A stretch of 64,000 bases of DNA from Synechococcus sp. BIOS-E4-1 (GCF_014279995.1 NZ_CP047935.1:1151243-1215242); one strand, 5' to 3'; positions 18,088-27,058 are shown, counted from the first letter of the stretch. Notes: a model not told the origin generated them from the sequence alone. A program made the numbers and translations.

Positions 18088-18228
18088 GTGCAGGAATATA
18101 AGCCCACAAGACTCACCTCAATCCGTCTGCCGGAATCACTCCATCGCAAGGCAAAAGCAGAGGCCGCAAACCAAGGAATCAGCCTGTCGAAGCTGATCAC
18201 ACAAAGCATCGAGCGCATGGTGAACTGA
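18088..18228 (+). CDS. ribbon-helix-helix (Arc/CopG-like) protein
   Basis: 46 residues from a GTG. TRLTSIRLPESLHRKAKAEA and NQGISLSKLITQSIERMV match the RHH fold: a beta strand contacting DNA, then two helices with the turn before SLSKL. The stop overlaps the start of the terminase large subunit (TGATG), so translation is coupled. Probably a transcriptional repressor; RHH or HTH partners also serve as packaging recognition subunits in some satellites. Confidence 0.65.
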   Translation: MQEYKPTRLTSIRLPESLHRKAKAEAANQGISLSKLITQSIERMVN

Positions 18229-19670
18229 TGGAGTTGCAGAGCCCCAATCCATTCCAGGAATTACTGCTCAAGGCACCACTCGATGAGCACCTGTTCTGCG
18301 GAACTGGCAAAGCAGTGGGCAAGAGTGCTGGCATCAAATTCCTCGTGGCCAGAGACGCCACGATGCTCGGACAGGATTACGCCTGTTTGATCATCAGAAG
18401 CAGCTTTCAAGCGCTGCTAGAGATCCAGGCAGACCTGCTGAAATACCTCAGCGCAGTGTTTCCAGGCACGCGATATTCCACTGCTGATATGACCTTTCGG
18501 ATCGGCGGCAAGGATGCGCCATACGGCTCGATCGAATTGGCATACAGCGCAGCTAGCCCCATGGAGCAGGTCCGGGCCATGACCCGCCTGCAGGGCCGAT
18601 CGAAGTCCACGATCATCGTTGATGAGGCCGGTGCCACGCCAACCATCCTGGAGTTCACGGATGAGCTTGCGGGCGTTTTGCGGGGCGCGCCAACAGTCCC
18701 GCGGCGAATGATCATGCTGGCCAACCCCGGCGGCCCAGCCCACAGCGAGCTGAAAGCACGGTTCATTGATCCGCTGCCGTTCCCCCTGGAACACATGCGC
18801 CCGCAGCGGTTTTACAGCGATCACTACCAGCGTTACTGCATCTCACTGACGGCAAACGCCAGCGTCAACCCGCACATCGATTGGGATCGCTACCGCAAAG
18901 AGATCGAGTTGATGGCGCACGGCGACCCCGACGTGCTGGAGGCTCTGCTGCACGGACGCTGGGGTGATCTCGCTGGCGGCAGTGCATTCGGCCCGGTCTG
19001 GTCTCCCCGCCGCTGCAGACACGAGATCCCTGCTGAATACGACCTTTCAGGCCACCAGCCCGCGCCATTTGTGGTTTGCGACTGGGGAATGTCGGCACCC
19101 TCGGCGTTCTATCTGGTGGTGCCGCGTCCCCCTGGCCTGGAGACACCAAAAGGCTCGATTCATTTTGCCGATGAGCTCTACACGTGTGCCCGAGATCGCA
19201 GCGGCAGACAGTGGTCCCGAGGATCCATGCTCACCAATCAGGAGCAAGCCGAAGCCGTGCGGGAATGGCTGGAGCGCTGGGGCCTCGCACCTCGCTCCAC
19301 GCGAATCCTTGCTGATGACGCGATCTTCGCTCGCAATGGCAGCCCGAACGGGTCTGTTGCCGGAGACTTTCGAACAGCAGGTGTGCCGATGAGCCCTGTG
19401 GGCAAAAACACGGCAACGATGGAGGCTGGCCTGGGAGCTCTCAAGTCCCGTCTTGCTTCCACCCGCAAGAACTACGACGCACCCTGGCTGACCTGGAGCA
19501 CCCGCTGTGCTGCATGGGAAAACACGGTCCCATCACTGAGCAGAGATCCAAACAATGTGGAGCGGATTGCACCAGGTCAGGTTGATCACGCTGCTGATGC
19601 TGGCCGCTACGCGGTGGTGTGGGCTAATGCCAAATGGCGGACGGGCAGAACCAACGTCCGGGTGTGGTGA
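18228..19670 (+). CDS. terminase large subunit
   Basis: 480 residues, full length. The ATPase half has the Walker-A-like FCGTGKAVGKSAG near residues 24-36, STIIVDEAGATP as Walker B with catalytic Glu, and a coupling motif near MLANPGG. The RNase-H-like nuclease half has VVCDWGMSAPSAFYL, RILADDAIF and VDHAADAGRYAV, giving three acidic metal ligands. It would pump DNA into a procapsid. No portal, protease or capsid gene follows; the next gene is on the other strand. That points to packaging into the capsid of a helper phage. Confidence 0.87.
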   Translation: MELQSPNPFQELLLKAPLDEHLFCGTGKAVGKSAGIKFLVARDATMLGQDYACLIIRSSFQALLEIQADLLKYLSAVFPGTRYSTADMTFRIGGKDAPYGSIELAYSAASPMEQVRAMTRLQGRSKSTIIVDEAGATPTILEFTDELAGVLRGAPTVPRRMIMLANPGGPAHSELKARFIDPLPFPLEHMRPQRFYSDHYQRYCISLTANASVNPHIDWDRYRKEIELMAHGDPDVLEALLHGRWGDLAGGSAFGPVWSPRRCRHEIPAEYDLSGHQPAPFVVCDWGMSAPSAFYLVVPRPPGLETPKGSIHFADELYTCARDRSGRQWSRGSMLTNQEQAEAVREWLERWGLAPRSTRILADDAIFARNGSPNGSVAGDFRTAGVPMSPVGKNTATMEAGLGALKSRLASTRKNYDAPWLTWSTRCAAWENTVPSLSRDPNNVERIAPGQVDHAADAGRYAVVWANAKWRTGRTNVRVW

Positions 19671-19834
19671 TATCGGTGCGGAGCCGAAGCTGTGACAGAC
19701 GTACCAGCAACAGCTGCAAATCACTAATGCTCATGCGCTATGCGCTGAGCCGTTGTCAACTTTTTAACCGCTGTAGCCATTCCACCTGCGAAAGTAATGA
19801 CTAAGGCCGTCATCACAGTTGCAAAATATTGGAA

Positions 19835-21436
19835 TCAGAAAAATACATCTAATACATTGCATACAAGATTTCCACCACACTTTGATCTTGGCTTTGTGGT
19901 GAAGTTTGAATATCCAGAGCCTTGTACTAACGAATCACTGGAATTCAATTTCCCTGTTGCACATTGAATTCTGCTACCGATACAGGGCTTCACCGTGTCT
20001 GAAGGCATGGAGTTGGTTCCACCTTCCGGAATCACAGTCGCTGCGGGGATTGGAGGTGTTGTCGTTCTGGAGGGTTGGACAGGTTGGGTTGTAGAGGCTT
20101 CGATCACTCGGCCCGTCCCACTTTGCAGTGGGTCGGTGTATGTGGGTTTGGTTGCGCCAAGGACATTCGCGCAGCTCTCAACCACCAGATCCTCGAAGCC
20201 AGTGCCTGGAACTTCCCAGGCGCGCCACTTAGACCAGCGGAGCTTGCTGATCTTGGTGTTACTGCAATCAACCGCCACCTCTGTGATGCCACTGCAGCCT
20301 GATGCTTTGACGCTGCGAACACCTGATGGAGATTTACCCCAGCTCTTCCAGTCGTAGGTGCAGTTGCCGAGCAGTCGGTAACGCTTGCGGCGTTCCTCTT
20401 CGCTCTTAAGGCGTGCAATGCGGGCAGCTTCTGCACGTCGATCAGCGGCCAGGCGTTCTGCCTCTGCACGTCTTGCGGCGGCAATCTCCTCGGCTCGGCG
20501 GCGTTGTTGGATCTGTTCTCGGATCCGGCGCTTCTCTGCTGAATCAGGAGCTGTATAGGTGGTGCCGACTGGCATTGTGCTGCCTGAGCTGGAACCGCTG
20601 AAGCCAGGAAGATCGGGCCAACTGGCACCACCAGAACGCAACGGGCGAATGCCAAGCACTGGAGCCCTTGCAACTCGCACCATGCTTCCAGCAACCAGCA
20701 TCCTGGAGAGTGGAACGCCAGGGTTGTAGTCCTTCAGTTGTTGCAGGGTGATGCCATGGTCCCTGACGAATGAAGACAGGGACTGAGCAGCTTTGATCTC
20801 AACCACATCCTTTCGGGGTGGTGGTGAACTCAACGGAGCTGTTGTGCGGAGTGATCCAGGAACAAATCGAGAAGAGTCAGCAACATCACCACGACTGGCT
20901 TCAGGCAAAACCACCCAGCTGCCCTCCCTAAGCAGGGCACCGGCTGGTCGTTCATTCAGCTCTGAAAGCTCTTTCAAAGAGAGATCAAGCTCTCTTGCAA
21001 TCACATTGAGATCGCTGTCTGCAGCAAGCTCAACCCAGATCACTGAGGTGACATTGGGCAACGTAGAAAAGAGCTGTTGAGGGCTGTAGTCATCGCTATC
21101 GGCGATCACCCTCGGCTGTAGTCGGCTGCTGCGACGCCGTACCGCCACTCCGCTGCTGCATTCCAGCTGTGTGAGCGCACCAGTTCGGCATGCCTGCTTG
21201 AAGGCTGGGACGTCAATGGGGCGGGCCTGTTCCTCAGTATCAAGCTGACGCCGCTGGCGTGGCGTGATGACGCCATTTCGTTCCAGGGACTCCAGCGATC
21301 GATCGAAGGTGAGTGGAGGTGGAGCCGGCTTGAGCTCAGGAGGGGTTACTTCCCCCAGTAATGCAGGAATATCAGCAAGTGCTGGTGTCGTGCCAAGCAA
21401 TGCGGCGGCAGCAGTAACGGCGGCAATTCGCTTCAT
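19835..21436 (-). CDS. exported LysM-type repeat protein
   Basis: 533 residues. The N-terminus MKRIAAVTAAAALLGT with TPALA is a Sec signal peptide. Two LysM-like modules follow: LAADSDLNVIARELDLSLKE with LREGSWVVLPE, and AAQSLSSFVRDHGITLQQ with AGSMVRVARA. Next come an Arg/Glu/Ala-rich coiled coil (residues about 305-350) and a Cys-containing C-terminal domain starting LLGNCTYDWKSW. Probably binds peptidoglycan and acts at the cell surface. A cell-envelope protein as cargo might alter phage adsorption; that is conjecture. Confidence 0.65.
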   Translation of the reverse strand: MKRIAAVTAAAALLGTTPALADIPALLGEVTPPELKPAPPPLTFDRSLESLERNGVITPRQRRQLDTEEQARPIDVPAFKQACRTGALTQLECSSGVAVRRRSSRLQPRVIADSDDYSPQQLFSTLPNVTSVIWVELAADSDLNVIARELDLSLKELSELNERPAGALLREGSWVVLPEASRGDVADSSRFVPGSLRTTAPLSSPPPRKDVVEIKAAQSLSSFVRDHGITLQQLKDYNPGVPLSRMLVAGSMVRVARAPVLGIRPLRSGGASWPDLPGFSGSSSGSTMPVGTTYTAPDSAEKRRIREQIQQRRRAEEIAAARRAEAERLAADRRAEAARIARLKSEEERRKRYRLLGNCTYDWKSWGKSPSGVRSVKASGCSGITEVAVDCSNTKISKLRWSKWRAWEVPGTGFEDLVVESCANVLGATKPTYTDPLQSGTGRVIEASTTQPVQPSRTTTPPIPAATVIPEGGTNSMPSDTVKPCIGSRIQCATGKLNSSDSLVQGSGYSNFTTKPRSKCGGNLVCNVLDVFF

Positions 21437-21694
21437 GAGACCGGGATTGATCGGTTCGTGAGTTGCCGCGTCGTCTCACTCTCGACGCAGGAGGGGACAT
21501 TAGCCGAAAGGGTTGGTGCCCCCAGGAGTGAGCTGGGGGCTGCATTGGACCAATACGCCAATACCTTCCTGCAGAGCTGGTTTTGGCGCATCACCCGATC
21601 GGGTGAATACCCCCAATTAAGAGCCCGCCTAAGGAGCTCATTTGGGGGATGTGCCCTAATTCAAATCGACGGAAAGTAGTGCTGGAGGACTTCC

Positions 21695-22309
21695 ATGACT
21701 GAAGGCATCGTCTACGTACTCACCAATCCGGCAATGCCGAAGATGGTGAAAATTGGCCGGACAGGGCGTGACATCGATGAACGGCTGAGCCAGCTGTATT
21801 CGACAGGTGTGCCACTGCCGTTTGAGTGCGCTTATGCCGCCAGGGTGGCGGACATGGACAAGGTGGAGAAGGCTTTCCACAACGCTTTCGGGCCTTACCG
21901 GGTCAATCCCAAACGCGAGTTTTTCAGCATTGATCCTGAACAGGCAATCGGTCTGTTGGACCTGATGAAGTTGGAGGACATGACTCCAGCCGTTCAGGAA
22001 GAGGCATCACTGGTTGATGTTGAGGCGAAGGCAGCTGTCGAGAAATTCAAAAAGTCCAGGCGACCAAACCTCAGATTTTCAAAGCTTGGAATTCCTGTAG
22101 GTGCAACGCTGCAATTCACTGAAGGCGATCAGACATGCCAAGTGGTCTCCAGAAAGCACGTTGAGTACGACGGCAAGCAATGGTCGATGACTGGTCTTGC
22201 CCATCACCTGACAGGACTCTCACGAGCATTACGAGGTTCCTCTTATTTCAGGTACGAAGGCGAACTGCTTAGTGACTTGTACGAAGAGGCATACGCGGAG
22301 GAGGACTGA
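21695..22309 (+). CDS. GIY-YIG (T5orf172) nuclease with C-terminal DUF4357/RAMA-like domain
   Basis: 204 residues. Residues 5-85 carry GIVYVLTNPAMPKMVKIGRTGRD (VYV and KIGRT are the GIY-YIG core), then VADMDKVEKAFHNAF and NPKREFFSI, typical of T5orf172. The C-terminal FSKLGIPVGATLQF and WSMTGLAHHLTG resemble the DUF4357/RAMA-type module of nucleases and modification-related proteins. It overlaps the next nuclease-like gene by one base. Probably restricts foreign DNA or nicks phage DNA; target unknown. Confidence 0.78.
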   Translation: MTEGIVYVLTNPAMPKMVKIGRTGRDIDERLSQLYSTGVPLPFECAYAARVADMDKVEKAFHNAFGPYRVNPKREFFSIDPEQAIGLLDLMKLEDMTPAVQEEASLVDVEAKAAVEKFKKSRRPNLRFSKLGIPVGATLQFTEGDQTCQVVSRKHVEYDGKQWSMTGLAHHLTGLSRALRGSSYFRYEGELLSDLYEEAYAEED

Positions 22310-22746
22310 TGAACGCCGCTGCCATTCAACGTCTGGTGCCAAAACTGTTCAGGGTCATCGCTGAACTTGAAGCGGCAGCACCTGGCAGGCACTTCACGCC
22401 TGATGGGCATCTGATTGGAAGCATCGGTGAAGTCATCGCGGCAGAACGCTACGGGCTGACTCTGACCACTGCCAGCACAAAGGGAATCGACGCGCACGAC
22501 GCCCAAGGGCGAGCCGTTGAAATCAAGTGCACCGGCAAAAACAAAGGCGTTGCCCTGCGTGGTTATGAACCATCTGCAGAACGCTTTATCGCGTTGCAAA
22601 TCAACCGCGATGGTTCTGCCGTTGAGGTCTACGACGGTCCTGCTGCACCTGTCTGGACTGCAGTCGCGCACAAGGCAATGCCAGACAACGGACAACGGAC
22701 CATCAGCCTCAACAAGCTGCGCCAACTGCAAGATGGAAAGCAATGA
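22309..22746 (+). CDS. PD-(D/E)XK-like (DUF6998-type) protein
   Basis: 145 residues. IGSIGEVIAAERYGLTL, GIDAHDAQGRAVEIKCT gives the E, D and ExK of a restriction-endonuclease-like core. The start shares bases with the stop of the GIY-YIG gene (ACTGATGA), so the two are translated together. Nuclease activity is inferred from the motif; the DUF name is from memory. Confidence 0.65.
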   Translation: MNAAAIQRLVPKLFRVIAELEAAAPGRHFTPDGHLIGSIGEVIAAERYGLTLTTASTKGIDAHDAQGRAVEIKCTGKNKGVALRGYEPSAERFIALQINRDGSAVEVYDGPAAPVWTAVAHKAMPDNGQRTISLNKLRQLQDGKQ

Positions 22747-22837
22747 CAGAAAGAGTGCCGTCATCGACTCATGGGAAATGACACTTTCCCTCGGATGGGG
22801 GATGCGAGTTAAGCGCGTCATTGTGCAAACTCAAAAA

Positions 22838-23161
22838 ATGAAAACCATCAATCCAATTACTGCGTTCGTATTATCAATATGCGCACTTCCTGCCGCAGCA
22901 ACTTTAGAAAAGGCTGCATCGCTTCTAGCCCAAGAAAAAATTGTAAGGAACGAAGCACAATATGCATTGGAAGTTAACGGTGATACAGATTCTGCTTGCC
23001 ATTTGTACAGAAAGGCTTATCAGCTTGGAGGCGATGCATACAAAGCATATCCATCCGAATCAACAGCAACTATTCAGTATAAATCAGTATTTACACTAAA
23101 AAAATATTGCAATCAACTATACCCAGAATTTCAAAATGACTATCCATTGCCCGAGCGATGA
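22838..23161 (+). CDS. small exported hypothetical protein
   Basis: 107 residues from MKTINPITAFVL. The first 20 residues are a signal peptide ending ALPAAA. The mature part has two Cys (SACHLYRKA, KKYCNQLYP), perhaps a disulfide. AT-rich compared with the genes before it. It overlaps the next gene by 26 bases. Confidence 0.6.
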   Translation: MKTINPITAFVLSICALPAAATLEKAASLLAQEKIVRNEAQYALEVNGDTDSACHLYRKAYQLGGDAYKAYPSESTATIQYKSVFTLKKYCNQLYPEFQNDYPLPER

Positions 23162-23336
23162 ACAAGTGAAAGAACACACCAAGAGCAAGTTCGATTTGAT
23201 ATTCCTTGAATCAGACGGATCGCTAAGGATCGAAACAGTTGATGCGGTTGACAAAGCAGCCGCAAGACAGATGGCTGGCAAGGCAGTTCAAAAAGTGAAA
23301 GCGGTTGTTTTCAGCGATCAGAACTCAGAGGATTAA
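23136..23336 (+). CDS. small hypothetical protein in nuclease cassette
   Basis: 66 residues, MTIHCPSDEQVKEH to FSDQNSED. It overlaps the exported gene and ends 2 bases before the SNase gene. The FDLIFLESDGSLRIETVDA segment is beta-rich. Unrecognised; tight packing suggests cotranslation with the SNase. Confidence 0.5.
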   Translation: MTIHCPSDEQVKEHTKSKFDLIFLESDGSLRIETVDAVDKAAARQMAGKAVQKVKAVVFSDQNSED

Positions 23337-23338
23337 TC

Positions 23339-23677
23339 ATGATGCTTGCAGCCCTTGCTTCAGTGCTGATAAGCAGCTGCTATGACGGCGACACCTGCCG
23401 CAGCAATTCCGGCGAAAAGATCAGGCTTGCTTGTATCGACACGCCAGAACTGCGCGGCAAACGTGCCAACCCTGTTCCTGCCAAGGCAGCACGGGACTAT
23501 CTACGCAGGCTTGTCGTTGGACGTGACGTAGGCATCAGACGTATTACCAAAGACCGTTATGGGCGCACGGTGGCTGAGCTGTTTGTCGATGGCTCAAACG
23601 TGCAACAGCAACTGGTCGCTGCTGGCCATGCAGACATCTATTGGAAGTACGCGCATCAGTGCGGGTGGACGCGCTGA
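23339..23677 (+). CDS. thermonuclease-family (SNase-like) nuclease
   Basis: 112 residues. CYDGDTCRSN, KIRLACIDTPELRG and TKDRYGRTVAELFVDG supply the equivalents of staphylococcal nuclease Arg35, Glu43 and Arg87 and the metal-binding DGDT. The N-terminus MMLAALASVLISSC could be a short signal or lipoprotein-like peptide, so it may act outside the cytoplasm. It overlaps the second GIY-YIG gene (TGATG). Confidence 0.85.
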   Translation: MMLAALASVLISSCYDGDTCRSNSGEKIRLACIDTPELRGKRANPVPAKAARDYLRRLVVGRDVGIRRITKDRYGRTVAELFVDGSNVQQQLVAAGHADIYWKYAHQCGWTR

Positions 23678-24312
23678 TGCAGAACAAGCACTACTGCCTC
23701 CAATGGAAAGATCCAGCTGACTTTTCCAAGGGAACCATCTGGACCTACATGGAAACCGCTGCTTATGAGCACGCAGGAATTCCACGGTCAGAAGACGGAA
23801 TGAGTCGCTTTCAAAAAATGGGTGGGCACCAGCCAACGGTGTGCATGCGCGGCACAAAGTGGGAAGCAACTTGGGAAGACGGCACAACATTCACGATTCG
23901 TTCCAGCCCACAAGCAACCAAGCCGGTGATGGTGTCCATCGCATTGCGTTGGACAAATCCACCCAAACAGCTCAAGCGTGATGGTGGGCAACCATTCGCA
24001 GTAGAGACCCTGAAAACGACCACAGATGCATACGTGTATCTAGTTCGGCTTCTTACTTTTGAGCCAACAGCAAGCGGGGCGAGCTATTTCAAAATCGGGA
24101 AAGCAGTTTCAATCCCAAACAGGATCAAGCAGTTTGGTCCTTGCGAACTGATTGCCCATGAAGTCCATACAGACCCAGGATCAGCCTTAAAGCGTGAAAC
24201 GGCACTACACAGTCAGTTCAAACAATTCAGGCGTCCAGACACTGAGATATTCCTAATGACTCAGCAGGAGCTGAATCAGGTTGTCACTGCAATGAATCCA
24301 GCCAAAGCCTGA
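23677..24312 (+). CDS. second GIY-YIG/T5orf172-type nuclease
   Basis: 211 residues from MQNKHYCLQW. An N-terminal domain of about 120 residues is unrecognised. The C-terminal YVYLVRLLTF, SYFKIGKAVSIPNRIKQFG and ETALHSQFKQFRRPDTEIF have the GIY-YIG core order, with the Glu of the LKRET or TEIF segments as likely metal ligand. Last gene of a run of six plus-strand genes with start/stop overlaps. Confidence 0.72.
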   Translation: MQNKHYCLQWKDPADFSKGTIWTYMETAAYEHAGIPRSEDGMSRFQKMGGHQPTVCMRGTKWEATWEDGTTFTIRSSPQATKPVMVSIALRWTNPPKQLKRDGGQPFAVETLKTTTDAYVYLVRLLTFEPTASGASYFKIGKAVSIPNRIKQFGPCELIAHEVHTDPGSALKRETALHSQFKQFRRPDTEIFLMTQQELNQVVTAMNPAKA

Positions 24313-24418
24313 ACACTGCTTAAAGGCGACTGGGCTTGGAGTTTTAGTCCTTTTGGGGGATGCGCCTTCACCACCCTTTCAGCGACTGTGCCAAGACGGA
24401 TTGATCTGAATTTTTGTA

Positions 24419-24589
24419 ATGAACGGGAAAGAAACACTGATTGCCGTAGCAGCTGTGCTTTTCCTGCTGTGGCAGTGCGGTCATCAAGCGAAAATGCAGC
24501 AAAGAGGAACCATCAGGCAAACAGCGGAATACCTTCAAGACTGCGAACTCGGTGGCGGTTCGAAAAGTGAATGCCTTGGGTGGGCTTAG
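24419..24589 (+). CDS. small lipoprotein-like or membrane peptide
   Basis: 56 residues, MNGKETLIAVAAV to SKSECLGWA. AVLFLLWQCGHQ is a hydrophobic segment with a Cys that may act as a weak lipobox. Phage lysis spanins of Rz1 type look similar, but the low Pro content argues against it. Confidence 0.4.
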   Translation: MNGKETLIAVAAVLFLLWQCGHQAKMQQRGTIRQTAEYLQDCELGGGSKSECLGWA

Positions 24590-24636
24590 AAAAGGATTGA
24601 AAGCGGTAATTAGGGCATCACCACCTGGGCTAAACT

Positions 24637-24804
24637 ATGTACGATAGATTTCTTGTTTTTGTCCCAATACTGGTCCTGGGGACACTGATTATTTTCGGGT
24701 TAGGTTACCTGCAAAAGGGCGATTACATCGGAGGGTTCTGGCTTCTCGGGATGGCATACGCCTTTGCACTTGTATTGAAGAGGACCATTGAAGAGAGCCG
24801 GTGA
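24637..24804 (+). CDS. small two-helix membrane protein
   Basis: 55 residues, MYDRFLVFVPILV to KRTIEESR. Two hydrophobic helices (residues 5-23 and 31-46) around a short KGD loop. Holin-like in size, but no evidence for lysis function. Confidence 0.45.
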   Translation: MYDRFLVFVPILVLGTLIIFGLGYLQKGDYIGGFWLLGMAYAFALVLKRTIEESR

Positions 24805-24957
24805 TTCCAATCAGACTTGACGTCTGAATGACCTTTTGCATGGAGGTCAACAAGTGTCTGTCCTTGTTCGGCATGGCACCACGTTGGCAAATTCACTCGT
24901 TTGGGTGATGCGTTTTCAGCTTGCTTGGCTGACAGTGAAACCACTGACAGAAACACT

Positions 24958-25248
24958 ATGACCGGTGACATGGAACAAGATTCACGCGAAGAATTGGCTC
25001 GACTTTGCGAACGCGCCACAGCATTTGGCTCCCGTGATGAGTTCCTTGCTGTGGTCCATGACGAAATTGAAACGCAGGTGTTTCTGCTGCACGTCAACGG
25101 AATGTGGCCAGAGCTTCTAAGCGAATTTGAGGCTCACGATCTCAAGGACCCAAACATGAAATGGCAGGTCAGCGATCTGGGCACAGAAGCTGAAGTTGAA
25201 GCATTGCGAGCAATGCACAGGGGTTACCCCGAAATACACGTTTGGTAA
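24958..25248 (+). CDS. hypothetical protein
   Basis: 96 residues from MTGDMEQDSREEL; an upstream in-frame start at 24901 would add 19. Acidic, with EFLAVVHDEIETQVFLLHV and EVEALRAMHRGYPE. No family recognised. Confidence 0.5.
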   Translation: MTGDMEQDSREELARLCERATAFGSRDEFLAVVHDEIETQVFLLHVNGMWPELLSEFEAHDLKDPNMKWQVSDLGTEAEVEALRAMHRGYPEIHVW

Positions 25249-25284
25249 TTCCAGAAGGACATTGCACTAATTCGATTCTCCCTA

Positions 25285-25518
25285 ATGACAAACAGAACAG
25301 GTATCGAAATAGCCCTAAATCGAATTGTTGATGCGTTGCATACGTAAAACGAAATGCTGGAAAGACAGCAAGTAACGCTCCAAGAAATGAGTCAAACCAC
25401 AAGTCGCGATATTGACATACCGGATGACAGCAATTTGCAATATCACGTGCAAAGCTTAAAAGAGACTTTGTCGGAAATTAACTACAATCTCACACCCAGA
25501 AAAGGGCTTTTTGGGTGA
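25285..25518 (+). pseudogene. coiled-coil small gene interrupted by in-frame TAA
   Basis: From ATG 25285, MTNRTGIEIALNRIVDALHT runs to TAA at 25345-25347, then the same frame continues with NEMLERQQVTLQEM to the stop at 25516-25518. The amphipathic pattern carries across the stop, so it looks like one gene of 77 codons with a nonsense change. Alternatively the 54-residue part from ATG 25354 is the intact gene. Confidence 0.4.
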
Positions 25519-25822
25519 AATCAAAGCTGGTATAAAACTATCGAAGAAATTGCTGGACAACCAAATCAGAATGGCGGTTCCCAATCAATCTGCTTGCCTT
25601 CAATCAGGCACCGTGCCCGCTCTTCATCCACCCTGCGCTGCTGCTTGAAAATCTCGAAATCGAAATGACAGCAGAAAAAGTTTCACGTCGCTACGCCAAA
25701 GCCTTTACTCTAAGGACAATTATCCCAATATTTCTTCGTGAATAGGAGGTACCTTCAAATGGCCGCTATTTCTTATATGAATACGAATAAACTCACCTTT
25801 GTCTTCATTATCTTTGCCCAGG
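25519..25822. other. decayed stretch
   Basis: No intact gene. A minus-strand frame ending near 25571 reads FDFEIFKQQRRVDEE without a usable start, which looks like a gene remnant. Confidence 0.3.
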
Positions 25823-26041
25823 TCACTGCGGATCGCAGCGTTTTCCTCGCAAAGCCTCGCTTCTTACCCACCTGTTATAATCATTATTATGAATAATTAT
25901 ACCCTCATCCTGATAGTCGTAGGGCACAAAGTCAGAACACTTATTTGATTCATAATATTGTTGACCCGAAGACAAGAGGCCAACTATTGAAGGGGCGTGA
26001 AATGCACCTATTAGCACAGTGAGAGCTATTATTAGTCGCAT
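25823..26041 (-). CDS. small exported hypothetical protein
   Basis: 72 residues from MRLIIALTVLIGAFHA, a short signal peptide. The mature part holds two Cys (NKCSDF, GKRCDPQ) that may pair. AT-rich. Unrecognised. Confidence 0.5.
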   Translation of the reverse strand: MRLIIALTVLIGAFHAPSIVGLLSSGQQYYESNKCSDFVPYDYQDEGIIIHNNDYNRWVRSEALRGKRCDPQ

Positions 26042-26156
26042 AAAATCGAGGCAATTTACCAAGAGCATTCGAGCAGGATGAACACTAATTACTTTACTGC
26101 TACTTTTTAGCCGAAGCTTGACAGCAGTTTTTCAGCAACTTGCGTCTATCATTCAA

Positions 26157-26522
26157 TCAATAGCCATATGTATTGATTCGATAGCCACCTCCGTAGGTTG
26201 GGCTGATCGTGGTAGTACTATTTTGGCCAGACGGATAATCATAACTATTAATTCGATACCCACCGTTATAACTAGGCATAATGGTTGAATTTCTATACCC
26301 ACCCATAGAATCATAGGTGTTAACTCTATATCCACCACCAAAAGAAGGGGTAATAGTTGTATCGCGATAACCCCGATCAGATCCCCAAAAGCTATTGAGC
26401 ATAGATTGACCAAAGGATTGCGCAATCATGCCGTTGTATTGATTGGCATGTGCATCGAGACTTACGCCGATACAGGCTGCGGAGGCGAAAGTGCCAGCAA
26501 CAATCAATTTGATGAATTTCAT
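26157..26522 (-). CDS. exported protein with GGYRxNxY repeats
   Basis: 121 residues. Signal peptide MKFIKLIVAGTFASAA to DAHA. The mature region repeats TTITPSFGGGYRVNTYD, STIMPSYNGGYRINSYD and TTISPTYGGGYRINTY, three units of about 24-27 residues rich in Gly, Tyr, Ser and Thr. Repeats of this kind suit a surface or adhesive role. Low GC relative to the flanks. Confidence 0.6.
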   Translation of the reverse strand: MKFIKLIVAGTFASAACIGVSLDAHANQYNGMIAQSFGQSMLNSFWGSDRGYRDTTITPSFGGGYRVNTYDSMGGYRNSTIMPSYNGGYRINSYDYPSGQNSTTTISPTYGGGYRINTYGY

Positions 26523-26839
26523 TTAAAGAGCACAGGGTTAAGAGCAGAACCCAATAAATACTCTTCCGAAATAATATTCGAGAGAAGAGCGACTTAATGG
26601 GATTATCCGCCCATCAAAAGCGGATTTGAAATTGCCGTCTGAACCCCGGCTTTGCCAATATATCACCTCAACAAGTAAAAATCTTGTTTTAAGCCCCCAG
26701 GGTTCAGCAGGGGGCCCAGGCATCACTGGAAACCAGCTCTGGCCTGTGATCTCAGGATCTTGTTTATCACTTAGATCCACATCCCCCGTTCTGGTAGTTC
26801 TTGGCCTGATTTCAGGGGTGTTTATCCCCCATTCGGTTA

Positions 26840-27058
26840 TCAGAGGCTGAGACCCCAGTACCAAGCCACCGTTCGGTCAGATTCTGCTTCGCTGAGCAGT
26901 GGTACCAGGAAGTCCCGCGTTAGCTCATCCAAGACATCGAGCCCCAGTTCCTGTAGTCCCAGATTCAGCAGATGCTTGAAGCCATCAAGGTTGTTTTCTC
27001 TAAGCGCCAGCAGCAGTTCAGTCAGCAAGGTAACTGTTGTCAACGTGTAAACAGACAT
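26840..27058 (-). CDS. small hypothetical helical protein
   Basis: 72 residues from MSVYTLTTVTLLTEL. Leu-rich helices (ALRENNLDGFKHLLNLGLQE), ends VAWYWGLSL. Unrecognised. The longer frame to 27163 has no better start. Confidence 0.5.
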   Translation of the reverse strand: MSVYTLTTVTLLTELLLALRENNLDGFKHLLNLGLQELGLDVLDELTRDFLVPLLSEAESDRTVAWYWGLSL

